NCBI GenBank assembly: GCA_019241495.1
Contig: JAFAWZ010000057.1
Location: 1-10,118 of the forward strand
DNA: 10,118 nt
Direction: 5' to 3'
Source: Acidimicrobiales bacterium
GTDB taxonomy: Bacteria > Actinomycetota > Acidimicrobiia > Acidimicrobiales > Palsa-688
Shown: in pieces, positions 1 to 6,242 of the stretch
Layout of the letters: each line of letters starts with the position of its first letter
Numbering within the stretch: the stretch's first letter is position 1
The notes under the pieces: model-generated
The model's input: the letters and a program-made list of their open reading frames with translations, nothing else
Databases searched by the model: none
Told to the model about the DNA's origin: nothing
Translations under genes and position numbers: made by a program

Positions 1-318
1 CCCTACCAGTGGGGCGGAACGGGCCCGGCGTCATTCGACTGCTCCGGCCTGGTGATGAGAGCCTGGCAGGCGGCCGGCGTGAACATCCCCCGGGTAGCTG
101 CCGACCAGTACAACTTCGGCACCCACGTCCCCATCAGTGGCCTGCACATCGGGGACCTGGTGTACTGGGCCAGCGATCCGTCGAGCCCCTCCACCATCGA
201 GCACGTCGCCATGTATATCGGCGGCGAGCACATGGTGAACGCCCCCTACACCGGTCAGGTCGTGCGCACCGACTGGATCGGCGGGCCGGGCTTCGTGAAC
301 CTGGGGAGCCGACCCTGA
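1..318 (+). CDS. NlpC/P60 family cell-wall peptidase, C-terminal fragment
   Basis: This is the 3' end of a gene that begins before the window; 105 residues are visible and the stop is TGA at 316-318. NlpC/P60 enzymes are secreted or periplasmic cysteine peptidases that cut D-Glu-meso-DAP type bonds in peptidoglycan stem peptides. The fragment starts with the family signature PYQWGG and then FDCSGL, whose Cys (fragment residue 14) is the expected nucleophile. The catalytic His is in IEHVAMYIGG (His68), and His77 fits the third polar residue of the triad. The core motif GDLVYW (51-56) is also present. The domain looks complete and intact, so only the N-terminal part (signal peptide, possible coiled coil or wall-binding repeats) is missing. 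The fold assignment is strong; the exact cleavage specificity and the full architecture cannot be seen. Confidence 0.9.
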   Translation, partial: PYQWGGTGPASFDCSGLVMRAWQAAGVNIPRVAADQYNFGTHVPISGLHIGDLVYWASDPSSPSTIEHVAMYIGGEHMVNAPYTGQVVRTDWIGGPGFVNLGSRP

Positions 319-358
319 TCCCCAGCGGGCGGCCTTTAGACGAGCCAGAATCGACGGC

Positions 359-1207
359 GTGTACGACAACATCATCTACGAGCACATAATCTACGACGTC
401 CGGGACCCAGTCGCCACGATCACCCTGAACCGGCCGGAGTCGCTCAACGCCTGGACCATGCGCATGGCCGCCGAGGTGCGCCATGCGGTCGCCGCGGCCG
501 AAGCCGACCGCCGCGTCGTCGGGATCGTGATCACCGGGGCAGGGCGAGGTTTCTGCGCCGGCGCCGACTTGAACCTCCTCGCGGGCATCCGCGACGGCTC
601 GGCCAACCTGAGATCCGACGTCGAGGGCCTCGAGACCGCAACGGCTGAGCCCCTGCCGCCTGACTTCGACGGGGAGTGCACCTATCTGCTCGCCACCAAG
701 AAGCCTGTCGTGGCCGCCATCAACGGGGCTGTCGCCGGCATCGCGGTTCCCCTCATCCTCTGTTGCGACATCCGCTTCATGGCCGAAGACGCCCCCCTGC
801 TCACCGCATTCTCGCAGCGGGGCCTGGTCGCGGAATGGGGCGTCGCCTGGCTGCTTCCACGCCTGGTCGGAACCGGTCGAGCGCTCGACCTGCTGTTCTC
901 CTCCCGCCGGGTGAGCGGGACCGAGTGCGCAGCCATGGGGCTGGTCAACGCCGCCCTACCGGCCGAGGACGTCCTTCCCCACGCCATCCGCTACGTCGAG
1001 GAGCTGGCCGAGAAGTGCGCCCCTGCCTCCCTCGCCATCATGAAGCGACAGGTCTACGAGCAGCTGAGCGCCTCGCTGGGACCGTCGGAGAAAGAGGCCC
1101 ACAAGCTCATGCGCGAAAGCTTCGCGGGCGCCGCCTTCAAAGAGGGCCTGGCCGCCTTCCTCGAGAAGCGCAGCCCCAGGTTCGAGCGCATCGGCTCACC
1201 CGAGTAG
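359..1207 (+). CDS. Enoyl-CoA hydratase/isomerase family protein (crotonase fold)
   Basis: A 282-residue crotonase-superfamily protein starting at GTG 359, 40 bp after the NlpC/P60 stop; I see no good ribosome-binding site. Family landmarks are TLNRPESLNAW (22-32), the oxyanion-hole segment GRGFCAGAD (62-70), NGAVAGIAVPLILCCD (122-137) and LLPRLVG (165-171). Such proteins act on acyl-CoA thioesters in the cytoplasm (hydration, isomerisation, dehalogenation and others). Against mitochondrial crotonase, the two hydratase glutamates appear to be replaced: the first (GGGCE) aligns with Pro131 and the second (QPE) with Gly155. An acidic residue, Glu159 in GLVAEWG, sits where isomerase-like members often have Asp or Glu. 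A plain hydratase role is therefore doubtful and an isomerase-type reaction is more likely. It ends inside the convergent acyl-CoA ligase gene, which may share its acyl-CoA metabolism. Confidence 0.88.
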   Translation: MYDNIIYEHIIYDVRDPVATITLNRPESLNAWTMRMAAEVRHAVAAAEADRRVVGIVITGAGRGFCAGADLNLLAGIRDGSANLRSDVEGLETATAEPLPPDFDGECTYLLATKKPVVAAINGAVAGIAVPLILCCDIRFMAEDAPLLTAFSQRGLVAEWGVAWLLPRLVGTGRALDLLFSSRRVSGTECAAMGLVNAALPAEDVLPHAIRYVEELAEKCAPASLAIMKRQVYEQLSASLGPSEKEAHKLMRESFAGAAFKEGLAAFLEKRSPRFERIGSPE

Positions 1208-2551
1208 GCGGTTCTTCTGGACCTTCCCCATGGCGTTGCGGGGAAGGGCGTCCACCAGCTCCACTCGGCGGGGCCGCTTGTGGACCGACAGGGTGCGGGC
1301 CACGAAGTCGCACAGCTCGGATCCAGTCACCCCGTGTGCTACCACGTAACCCACGATGACCTGGCCCAGGTCCGCGTCCGGCCACCCCACCACAGCCGCC
1401 TCCTCCACGGCTGGGTGGGCCAGCAGGGCCGCCTCGACCTCGCCCGCCCCGATCCGGTAGCCGCCACTCTTGATGAGATCGGTGGAACGCCGGCCAACGA
1501 TGCGGTGCCACCCGTCCGGGGCGATGCAGGCCACGTCACCGGTTCGGGTCCACCCGTCGGATGTAGTGACAGCAGCCGTGTCGTCCGGCCGGTTGAGATA
1601 GCCGGCCATCACCGTCGGGGTAAGCACCTCCAGCTCGGCCACGCTCTCCCCGTCCTCCGCTACGGGGCCGCCATCGTCACCGACCAGCCGGGTTCGCACC
1701 CCGGGGAGGGTCGTCCCTACCCAGCCGGGCCGGCGCCGGTCGGCCGGGCGGCCGCTCACGGTGATGAGGGTCTCGGTCATGCCGTAACGCTCGATCGGCC
1801 CATGGCCGGCCAGCTCGGCCATCCGATCGAACACCGGGACCGGCAGACCGGCGCTGCCTGAGACCAACAGCCGGGCGCCCCGCAAGGCCCGGGCCGCGCC
1901 CGGCTCGGCGGCGATTCGGGACCAGACGGTGGGCACGCCGAAGTACAGCGTCGCCCGAGCCTCGGCGTACGCCGCTGGGGTCGGCTTGCCGGTGTGGACC
2001 AGCGGGCTACCCGCCCGCAATGCCCCCAGCACCCCTAGCAGCAACCCATGAACATGGAAAAGTGGCAGTCCATGCGCCAACACATCTGTTGCGGTCCAGT
2101 CCCACGCCTCGGCCAGGAGGTCCAGGTCGGCAGCGATGGCTGCCGCGCTCAACATGACGCCTTTGGGCAGCCCGGTGGTGCCGCTGGTGTAGACGATCAT
2201 GGCGATCCGGTCAGGAGCCAGGTCGGCGCTGAAGTCGGCTCGGTCGAGCACATCGGCATGGATGACCGTCGCTCCGCTGTCGGACAGGATGTGCTCTCTC
2301 TCCAACGGCCCGGCGTCGGAAGGTACCGGCACGACCGGGACGCCGGCCATGAGGGCCCCGACGACGGCCACGATGGTCTCCAGGGTGGGCGAGGCCTCCA
2401 CCGCGGCAGCCGGCATACCGGCAATGCGGGCCGCAACCGCACCCGCCGCGCCGGCCAGCTCCTCGAGGTCCATGCTCTGGCCCGCTACGAGCAGCGCCGG
2501 GCGGGAGCCGCCTTCGCGGGGCCGCCCGTCGAGGGCAGGAATGAGGTCCAC
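1196..2551 (-). CDS. matB-like: Malonyl-CoA synthetase-like acyl-CoA ligase (MatB type)
   Basis: A 451-residue ANL-superfamily adenylate-forming enzyme, which would activate a carboxylate with ATP and join it to CoA in the cytoplasm. The motifs occur in order: P-loop YTSGTTGLPKG (121-131), LPLFHVHGL (162-170), GVPTVW (205-210), ERYGMTET (254-261), TRTGD (335-339), the hinge region DLIKSGGYRIGAGEVE (358-373) and PRNAMGK (437-443) with the adenylation lysine Lys443. The HVHGLLLGVLGALR stretch, YGMTET and KSGGYRIGAGE resemble Streptomyces MatB, which uses malonate or methylmalonate; that substrate is inference. The frame stays open upstream to 2725, but that part overlaps yajQ and looks like antisense shadow. 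GTG 2551 gives a normal N-terminus (about 450 residues is usual for short MatB) and has a TACCGT box 9 bp upstream. The 3' end overlaps the convergent crotonase gene by 12 bp. Confidence 0.85.
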   Translation of the reverse strand: MDLIPALDGRPREGGSRPALLVAGQSMDLEELAGAAGAVAARIAGMPAAAVEASPTLETIVAVVGALMAGVPVVPVPSDAGPLEREHILSDSGATVIHADVLDRADFSADLAPDRIAMIVYTSGTTGLPKGVMLSAAAIAADLDLLAEAWDWTATDVLAHGLPLFHVHGLLLGVLGALRAGSPLVHTGKPTPAAYAEARATLYFGVPTVWSRIAAEPGAARALRGARLLVSGSAGLPVPVFDRMAELAGHGPIERYGMTETLITVSGRPADRRRPGWVGTTLPGVRTRLVGDDGGPVAEDGESVAELEVLTPTVMAGYLNRPDDTAAVTTSDGWTRTGDVACIAPDGWHRIVGRRSTDLIKSGGYRIGAGEVEAALLAHPAVEEAAVVGWPDADLGQVIVGYVVAHGVTGSELCDFVARTLSVHKRPRRVELVDALPRNAMGKVQKNRLLG

Positions 2552-2560
2552 GGGGTGGTG

Positions 2561-2570
2561 ACGGTAGCGT
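2561..2570. promoter_or_regulatory. Overlapping divergent -10 boxes between ligase gene and yajQ
   Basis: The 27-bp gap between the ligase GTG (2551) and the yajQ ATG (2579) contains ACGGTAGCGT. Read on the plus strand it gives TAGCGT (2565-2570), 8 bp before the yajQ ATG. Read on the minus strand it gives TACCGT (2566-2561), 9 bp before the ligase GTG. Both fit the actinobacterial TANNNT -10 pattern at a spacing that would start transcription at or next to the start codon, giving leaderless mRNAs. The two boxes share the central TA. There is no good Shine-Dalgarno site for either gene, which fits this reading. This is inferred from sequence only. Confidence 0.5.
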
Positions 2571-2578
2571 CTGGGACC

Positions 2579-3067
2579 ATGCCTACTTTCGACATCGTCT
2601 CTCAGGTCGACATGCAGGAGGTGCGCAACGCCGTCGACCAGTCCCAACGGGAGCTGTCCACCCGGTTCGACTTCAAGGGAACCGACTCGTCGGTGGAGCT
2701 CTCCGGTATGGAGCTGCGCCTGCATTCATCCACCGAGGACCGGCTGCGCGCCCTGGTCCAGGTGGTGGAGGAGAAGCTTGTCAAGCGCAAGGTGTCGCTC
2801 CGGGCGCTCGACTACGGCAAGCCCGAAGAGGCAGCCAAGGGGGCGGTGCGCCAGACGGTCACCTTGAAGGCCGGGGTGTCGTCCGACGACGCCAAGGCCA
2901 TCAACAGGTGGATCAAGGACCACGGGCCCAAGGGGGTGTCCTCCCAGACCCAGGGCGACCAGATCAGGGTGTCGGCCAAGAAGCGCGACGACCTGCAGAC
3001 CGTGATCGGCGGACTACGGGAGCAGGATTTCGGCCTCCCCCTTCAGTTCGAGAACTTTCGGGAATGA
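2579..3067 (+). CDS. yajQ: YajQ family cyclic-di-GMP/nucleotide-binding protein
   Basis: A 162-residue protein, the usual YajQ (UPF0234) length. The N-terminus MPTFDIVSQVDMQEVRNAVD, the segment STRFDFKGTDSSVEL, and the C-terminal GVSSQTQGDQIRVSAKKRDDLQ followed by DFGLPLQFENFR are hallmark stretches. The family has two RNP-like ferredoxin folds and is cytoplasmic. Some members (shown in Xanthomonas and Pseudomonas) bind cyclic di-GMP and affect transcription; others are reported to bind RNA or nucleotides. The role in actinobacteria is unclear. The ATG at 2579 is fixed by the conserved N-terminus, and a TAGCGT box 8 bp upstream suggests leaderless expression. It is divergent from the ligase gene and convergent with htpX, with an inverted repeat just after its stop. 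Confidence 0.95.
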   Translation: MPTFDIVSQVDMQEVRNAVDQSQRELSTRFDFKGTDSSVELSGMELRLHSSTEDRLRALVQVVEEKLVKRKVSLRALDYGKPEEAAKGAVRQTVTLKAGVSSDDAKAINRWIKDHGPKGVSSQTQGDQIRVSAKKRDDLQTVIGGLREQDFGLPLQFENFRE

Positions 3068-3071
3068 CCTG

Positions 3072-3205
3072 AGAAGCTGTCGCAAAACTCGCGGAAGGGA
3101 AAAGGCGGAGGCTCGTCTTTGACCAACTCTCTCCTCCGCTCGCACCCTGGGGATGGGACGAGCCGTCGCCTTCCCCCACCTGGAAATAGTTTTGCGACGG
3201 CTTCT
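3072..3205. repeat. 134-bp nested imperfect inverted repeat (MITE-like or bidirectional terminator)
   Basis: The outer arms 3072-3089 and 3188-3205 match at 17 of 18 positions as inverted repeats (left arm AGAAGCTGTCGCAAAACT); the one mismatch (3078/3199) would be a U-G wobble in plus-strand RNA. Inner arms 3102-3117 and 3157-3172 also pair, with an exact 8-bp core GGCTCGTC/GACGAGCC next to one mismatch and one wobble. The element fills nearly the whole 150-bp space between the convergent yajQ and htpX stops. The long terminal arms resemble the ends of a non-autonomous transposon (MITE) or IS remnant. No T-run follows either arm, so it is not a classical intrinsic terminator, although it could still stop both transcripts. 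I see no clear target-site duplication. Confidence 0.7.
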
Positions 3206-3217
3206 GATCGGGCTGGC

Positions 3218-4075
3218 CTATCGGGCCCACTCCCGGGCGCGCAGGCGAGAGATGCGATCGGCAGTGGGCGGGTGGTCCGAGAACAGCCCTTTGAGCGACA
3301 CGTTCATGGCGGCGAGCGGGTTGACGATGTAGAGCGGCGCCATCTCCCGCCTGACGTAGGGCATCGGCACCTGCCGGCTGGCCGACTCCAGCTTCTCGAG
3401 GGCCCGGGCGAGGGGCTCACCGTCGCCGATGAGCCGGGCGCCGGAGCGGTCGGCCTCGTACTCCCGGCTCCTCGACAGGGCCAGCTGCAACAAGGTGGCG
3501 GCCAGCGGGGCCAGGATGATCAGGGCCAGCAGCTCGAAGATGTTCTCGCCCCGATCGTCGCGCCCTCCCCCGAAGAACAAGCCGCCCCACGCCGCCATGC
3601 GGGCCAGGAGGGTTATGGCCATGGCGATGGTGGCGGCCACGGAGGAGATCAGGATGTCGCGGTTGCCCACGTGGGAGATCTCATGGGCCAGCACGCCCCG
3701 CAGCTCGTCCCAGGTGCAGATCTCGAGGATTCCCTGGGTGACCGCGACCGCGGCGTGGTCCGGGTTGCGGCCGGTCGCGAACGCGTTGGGTTGCCGATCG
3801 GGGGTCACATAGAGCCGGGGCATGGGCAGCCCGGCCCGGGTCGTCAGGTCCCGCACCACCGCGTAGTAGTCGGGCATCTGCGCCTCGGACACCGGCACGG
3901 CCCGGGCCGCCTTGATGGCGATCGAGTCGGAGAACCAGTACGACCCGCCGGTGAATACGAGCCCGATGACGAGACCGATGACCAGTCCCGTCGTGCCCCA
4001 GATGGACCCGATGCCGACGCACAGCGCCGCCAGCAGGGTCAGGACGAAAGTGGTCTTGATGGTGTTTCGGTCCAT
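3218..4075 (-). CDS. htpX: M48 family membrane zinc metalloprotease HtpX
   Basis: A 285-residue HtpX homologue, the usual family length. HtpX is a cytoplasmic-membrane protease that degrades damaged membrane proteins together with FtsH. Two hydrophobic segments (about 8-26 and 29-46) open the protein and two more (about 141-165 and 180-200) flank the glycine-rich linker GGGRDDRGEN. The zinc site is HEISH (131-135, catalytic Glu132), with the third ligand Glu205 in REYEADRSGA (204-213). RLYVTPDRQPNAFATGRNP (87-105) and FSDHPPTADRISRLR (265-279) are also typical. The frame continues upstream, but ATG 4075 gives the canonical MDRNTIKTTFVL start and avoids overlap with the preceding gene. It lies 55 bp downstream of the thiamine-diphosphate enzyme gene, so co-transcription is possible but functionally unexplained. 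Confidence 0.95.
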   Translation of the reverse strand: MDRNTIKTTFVLTLLAALCVGIGSIWGTTGLVIGLVIGLVFTGGSYWFSDSIAIKAARAVPVSEAQMPDYYAVVRDLTTRAGLPMPRLYVTPDRQPNAFATGRNPDHAAVAVTQGILEICTWDELRGVLAHEISHVGNRDILISSVAATIAMAITLLARMAAWGGLFFGGGRDDRGENIFELLALIILAPLAATLLQLALSRSREYEADRSGARLIGDGEPLARALEKLESASRQVPMPYVRREMAPLYIVNPLAAMNVSLKGLFSDHPPTADRISRLRAREWAR

Positions 4076-4130
4076 ACCTACATCATGTTGCCCGATCCGG
4101 CTGAGAAAAGGGCAAGAACTGGCGAAGATC

Positions 4131-5684
4131 TCAACGGCTGATGACAGCCTCGACAAGAGACGGGCCCGGAGTGGCCAGGGCCCGGCCGAGCTGGTCGGCG
4201 AGCTCGCCACCTGTCCGGGCTCGGGTGGCGGGCAGGCCCATGCCGGCTGCGAGCGAGACGAAGTCGAGCTCGGGGTCGCGCAGGTCCAGCATGCTCCGGG
4301 CCCTGGGGCCGCCGGCGGCGGCACCGACCCGGCGGAGCTCCATGTTCAAGATGGCGTAGCTGCGGTTGGCGAGGATCACGACGGTCACGTCGGCGCTCTC
4401 GCGGGCCATGGTCCACAACGCCTGGGCCGTGTACATGGCGGAGCCGTCGGCTTCGAGAGCCAGGACCCGCCGCCCGGGACAGGCCACGGCGGCACCGGTC
4501 GCGAGGGGCAGGCCCATCCCTATGGCGCCGCCCGTGAGGGTGAGCCAGTCGTGGGGCGGCGCTCCCGCGGTGGCGCCGGCGATGAACAGCCCCGAGGTGT
4601 TCGCCTCGTCGGAGACGATGGCGTCCTCTGGCAGCAGGGCGCCGATGGTCCGGGCCAGCACATCGGCGGTGAGCGGATCGTCGCCATCCGGCAGGCCGGG
4701 ACGCTCGAGAGAGGCCAGGGTGGGAACGGCCCCCGGTCCGAGAACAGAGGCGACCGCGTCGAGCGCGGCTCCTACGTCGTCGGCTGGTCCGGCCAGCCGG
4801 TGGACCCGGCAGCCGTCGGGCACCAGGTCGCTCGGCTTGCCCGGGTAGGCAAAGAACGACACCGGCGATACGGCATCCACCACCACCAGGTGGGCCAGGC
4901 CCTCCAGCTGGGCCATGGCCCTCTCGCCGAGGTAGGCAAGCCGCTCGACGTCCAGGCGCCCGGCCCCCCGCTCGAGGCGAGCGGGAAACGTCTCGCAGAG
5001 AACCTTGGCCGGGCGGCCGGCGGCCAGGGCCCCGACCTGCTCGAGCACGCCGGCCCGGCCGGCCCGGCCCCCGACGAGGAATCCGACCGGCTCACCGCTG
5101 CGCAGGGCCCGGGCCACCTCGTCGACCACCCCTTCGTCAGGCGGTCGGGCGACTCCCGACCGAGCCGGGCGAGCGGGTTGCGCCCCATCCGACCAGGACA
5201 CGTCGGCAGGCAGGATGAGGGTGGCCACCTGGCCGGGGGGCCCGTAGGCGTGGGCTATGGCATCGGCTGCGTCTTGGGGCAGCTCTTCTGTCTTCATCGA
5301 CCGGCGCACCCACCCCGATACGTTCGAGGCCAGCGCGTCGATGTCAGACTCGAGCGGGGCGTCGAACTGCTTGTGGTACGTGGCGTGGTCACCGACGACG
5401 GTCACCACGGGACTGCGGGCCCGGCGGGCGTTGTGGAGGTTGGCCACCCCGTTGCCCAGGCCGGGACCGAGGTGCAGCAGGACGGCGGCGGGGCGCTCGG
5501 CCATGCGGGCGTAGCCGTCCGCCGCACCCGTCGCCACCCCTTCGAACAACGTGAGCACCCCTCTCATCTCGGGCACGCCGTCGAGGGCGGCGACGAAATG
5601 CATCTCCGATGTGCCCGGGTTCATGAAGCAGGTGTCCACCCCACCGGCTACGAGGGTGTGCAGCAGAGCGTGAGCGCCGTTCAC
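4131..5684 (-). CDS. Thiamine-diphosphate-dependent enzyme, acetolactate synthase-like
   Basis: A 517-residue ThDP enzyme of the type usually labelled acetolactate synthase large subunit (IlvX/benzoylformate-decarboxylase-like group). The pyrimidine-binding domain comes first, with NPGTSEMHF (22-30) and the cofactor-activating Glu48 in LFEGVATGAADGYAR. A degenerate central domain follows at about 185-320. The pyrophosphate-binding domain carries GGAIGMGLP (385-393) and the metal motif EADGS (411-415) ending at Asn440 in VVILANRSYAIL. The family binds ThDP-Mg and forms or breaks C-C bonds next to a carbonyl in the cytoplasm; the substrate cannot be read from sequence. At 517 residues it is shorter than biosynthetic AHAS (about 560-600) and no small regulatory subunit is nearby, so a role in valine/isoleucine synthesis is doubtful. 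The GTG start (5684) gives the family N-terminus MNGAHALL; the upstream ribosome site is weak. It follows the HAD gene by 50 bp. Confidence 0.88.
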   Translation of the reverse strand: MNGAHALLHTLVAGGVDTCFMNPGTSEMHFVAALDGVPEMRGVLTLFEGVATGAADGYARMAERPAAVLLHLGPGLGNGVANLHNARRARSPVVTVVGDHATYHKQFDAPLESDIDALASNVSGWVRRSMKTEELPQDAADAIAHAYGPPGQVATLILPADVSWSDGAQPARPARSGVARPPDEGVVDEVARALRSGEPVGFLVGGRAGRAGVLEQVGALAAGRPAKVLCETFPARLERGAGRLDVERLAYLGERAMAQLEGLAHLVVVDAVSPVSFFAYPGKPSDLVPDGCRVHRLAGPADDVGAALDAVASVLGPGAVPTLASLERPGLPDGDDPLTADVLARTIGALLPEDAIVSDEANTSGLFIAGATAGAPPHDWLTLTGGAIGMGLPLATGAAVACPGRRVLALEADGSAMYTAQALWTMARESADVTVVILANRSYAILNMELRRVGAAAGGPRARSMLDLRDPELDFVSLAAGMGLPATRARTGGELADQLGRALATPGPSLVEAVISR

Positions 5685-5707
5685 CCTGGCCAGCTTCGCA
5701 GGTTTGG

Positions 5708-5739
5708 CGAAGAGAGAGTCAGTCGAAGAGAGAGTCAGT
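5708..5739. repeat. Perfect 16-bp tandem duplication over the HAD gene stop codon
   Basis: The unit CGAAGAGAGAGTCAGT occurs twice without change at 5708-5723 and 5724-5739. The minus-strand stop codon of the HAD phosphatase gene (TGA, complement of 5735-5737) lies in the second copy, and the first copy lies in the leader of the thiamine-diphosphate enzyme gene. The reading frame is unaffected because translation ends in the first copy met. Two identical copies suggest a recent slippage duplication, which also widened the spacing between the two genes. Confidence 0.9.
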
Positions 5740-6235
5740 CGTAGTAGCCGGAGTGGATGTAGACCGTCGGGACGCCCTCCTCGTGGAACATGGCCACGTT
5801 GCGGCGGTCATCCTCGAAGGACAAGACCGGGTCGAAGCCGACGCTGCGCAGCTCCCGCACCGACCTCCGCTTGAACTCGCGGGCCGCGCCGTAGTCGCCC
5901 ATGTCGCGCATCACGAGCAGGTCCCAGCGCAACCCGTAGCGGTGCAGCCAGGCCAGCGTCTGCGGCTGCACCCATGCCGGGCGGGCGGTGAGGAGCACGG
6001 TCCACAGGTCCGGGTCGAGCAGCCCGAGGAGGGTCGCGACCTCCTCGATCAGGGGGTCGTCGCCGCAGGACTCGAAGAAGGCGTCCCAGTCGCGCCACGG
6101 GCCCTCCAGGTAGTGCTGCCGGCTGGCCGCGTCCGACAACACCCCGTCCAGGTCGAACACGACGGTTCGCCCGGGGTCGACCGGTCCGTGATGCCAGCGC
6201 CAGTTGGGGAATCGGTCGAACGGTACCGGGGGCAT
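5735..6235 (-). CDS. HAD-superfamily phosphatase, polynucleotide 3'-phosphatase-like
   Basis: A 166-residue HAD hydrolase. Motif I is VVFDLDGVLSD with nucleophile Asp28 and acid/base Asp30; motif II is LLTARP with Thr83; motif III is probably Lys122 in EFKRRSV; motif IV is FEDDRRNV with Asp142/Asp143. The order after motif II (TLAWLHRYGL, VMRDMGDYGA, Lys, FEDDRRNVAMFHEEGV, then HSGYYD at the end) resembles the phosphatase domain of T4 polynucleotide kinase, which removes 3'-phosphates from nucleic acid ends. The nucleic-acid substrate is inference, and a nucleotide or small-phosphoester substrate is possible. There is no kinase or ligase domain here or next door. The ATG at 6235 has a GAGG Shine-Dalgarno site (complement of 6238-6241) directly after the upstream gene's stop, 7 bp away, so the two are very likely co-transcribed. 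The stop codon lies in a 16-bp duplication. Confidence 0.85.
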   Translation of the reverse strand: MPPVPFDRFPNWRWHHGPVDPGRTVVFDLDGVLSDAASRQHYLEGPWRDWDAFFESCGDDPLIEEVATLLGLLDPDLWTVLLTARPAWVQPQTLAWLHRYGLRWDLLVMRDMGDYGAAREFKRRSVRELRSVGFDPVLSFEDDRRNVAMFHEEGVPTVYIHSGYYD

Positions 6236-6242
6236 GGCCTCG

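Noticed and set aside
2552..2725. Upstream extension of the acyl-CoA ligase to 2725
   Set aside because: It would overlap yajQ by almost 150 bp and adds 58 residues unlike any ligase N-terminus; GTG 2551 gives the normal family length.
4088..4115. Short inverted repeat TTGCCC/GGGCAA upstream of htpX
   Set aside because: Six base pairs around a 16-base loop are expected by chance in GC-rich DNA. There is no T-run or known operator match, so I do not call an attenuator or operator.
4076..4324. Upstream extension of htpX to 4324
   Set aside because: It overlaps the thiamine-diphosphate enzyme gene, and the added residues are Pro/Ser-rich shadow sequence. HtpX proteins start at the MDRN-type N-terminus seen at 4075.
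3912..5744. 610-codon plus-strand open frame
   Set aside because: It is antisense to the thiamine-diphosphate enzyme. Its translation is rich in Gly, Arg, His and Gln with no domain pattern, whereas the minus strand shows intact ThDP motifs.
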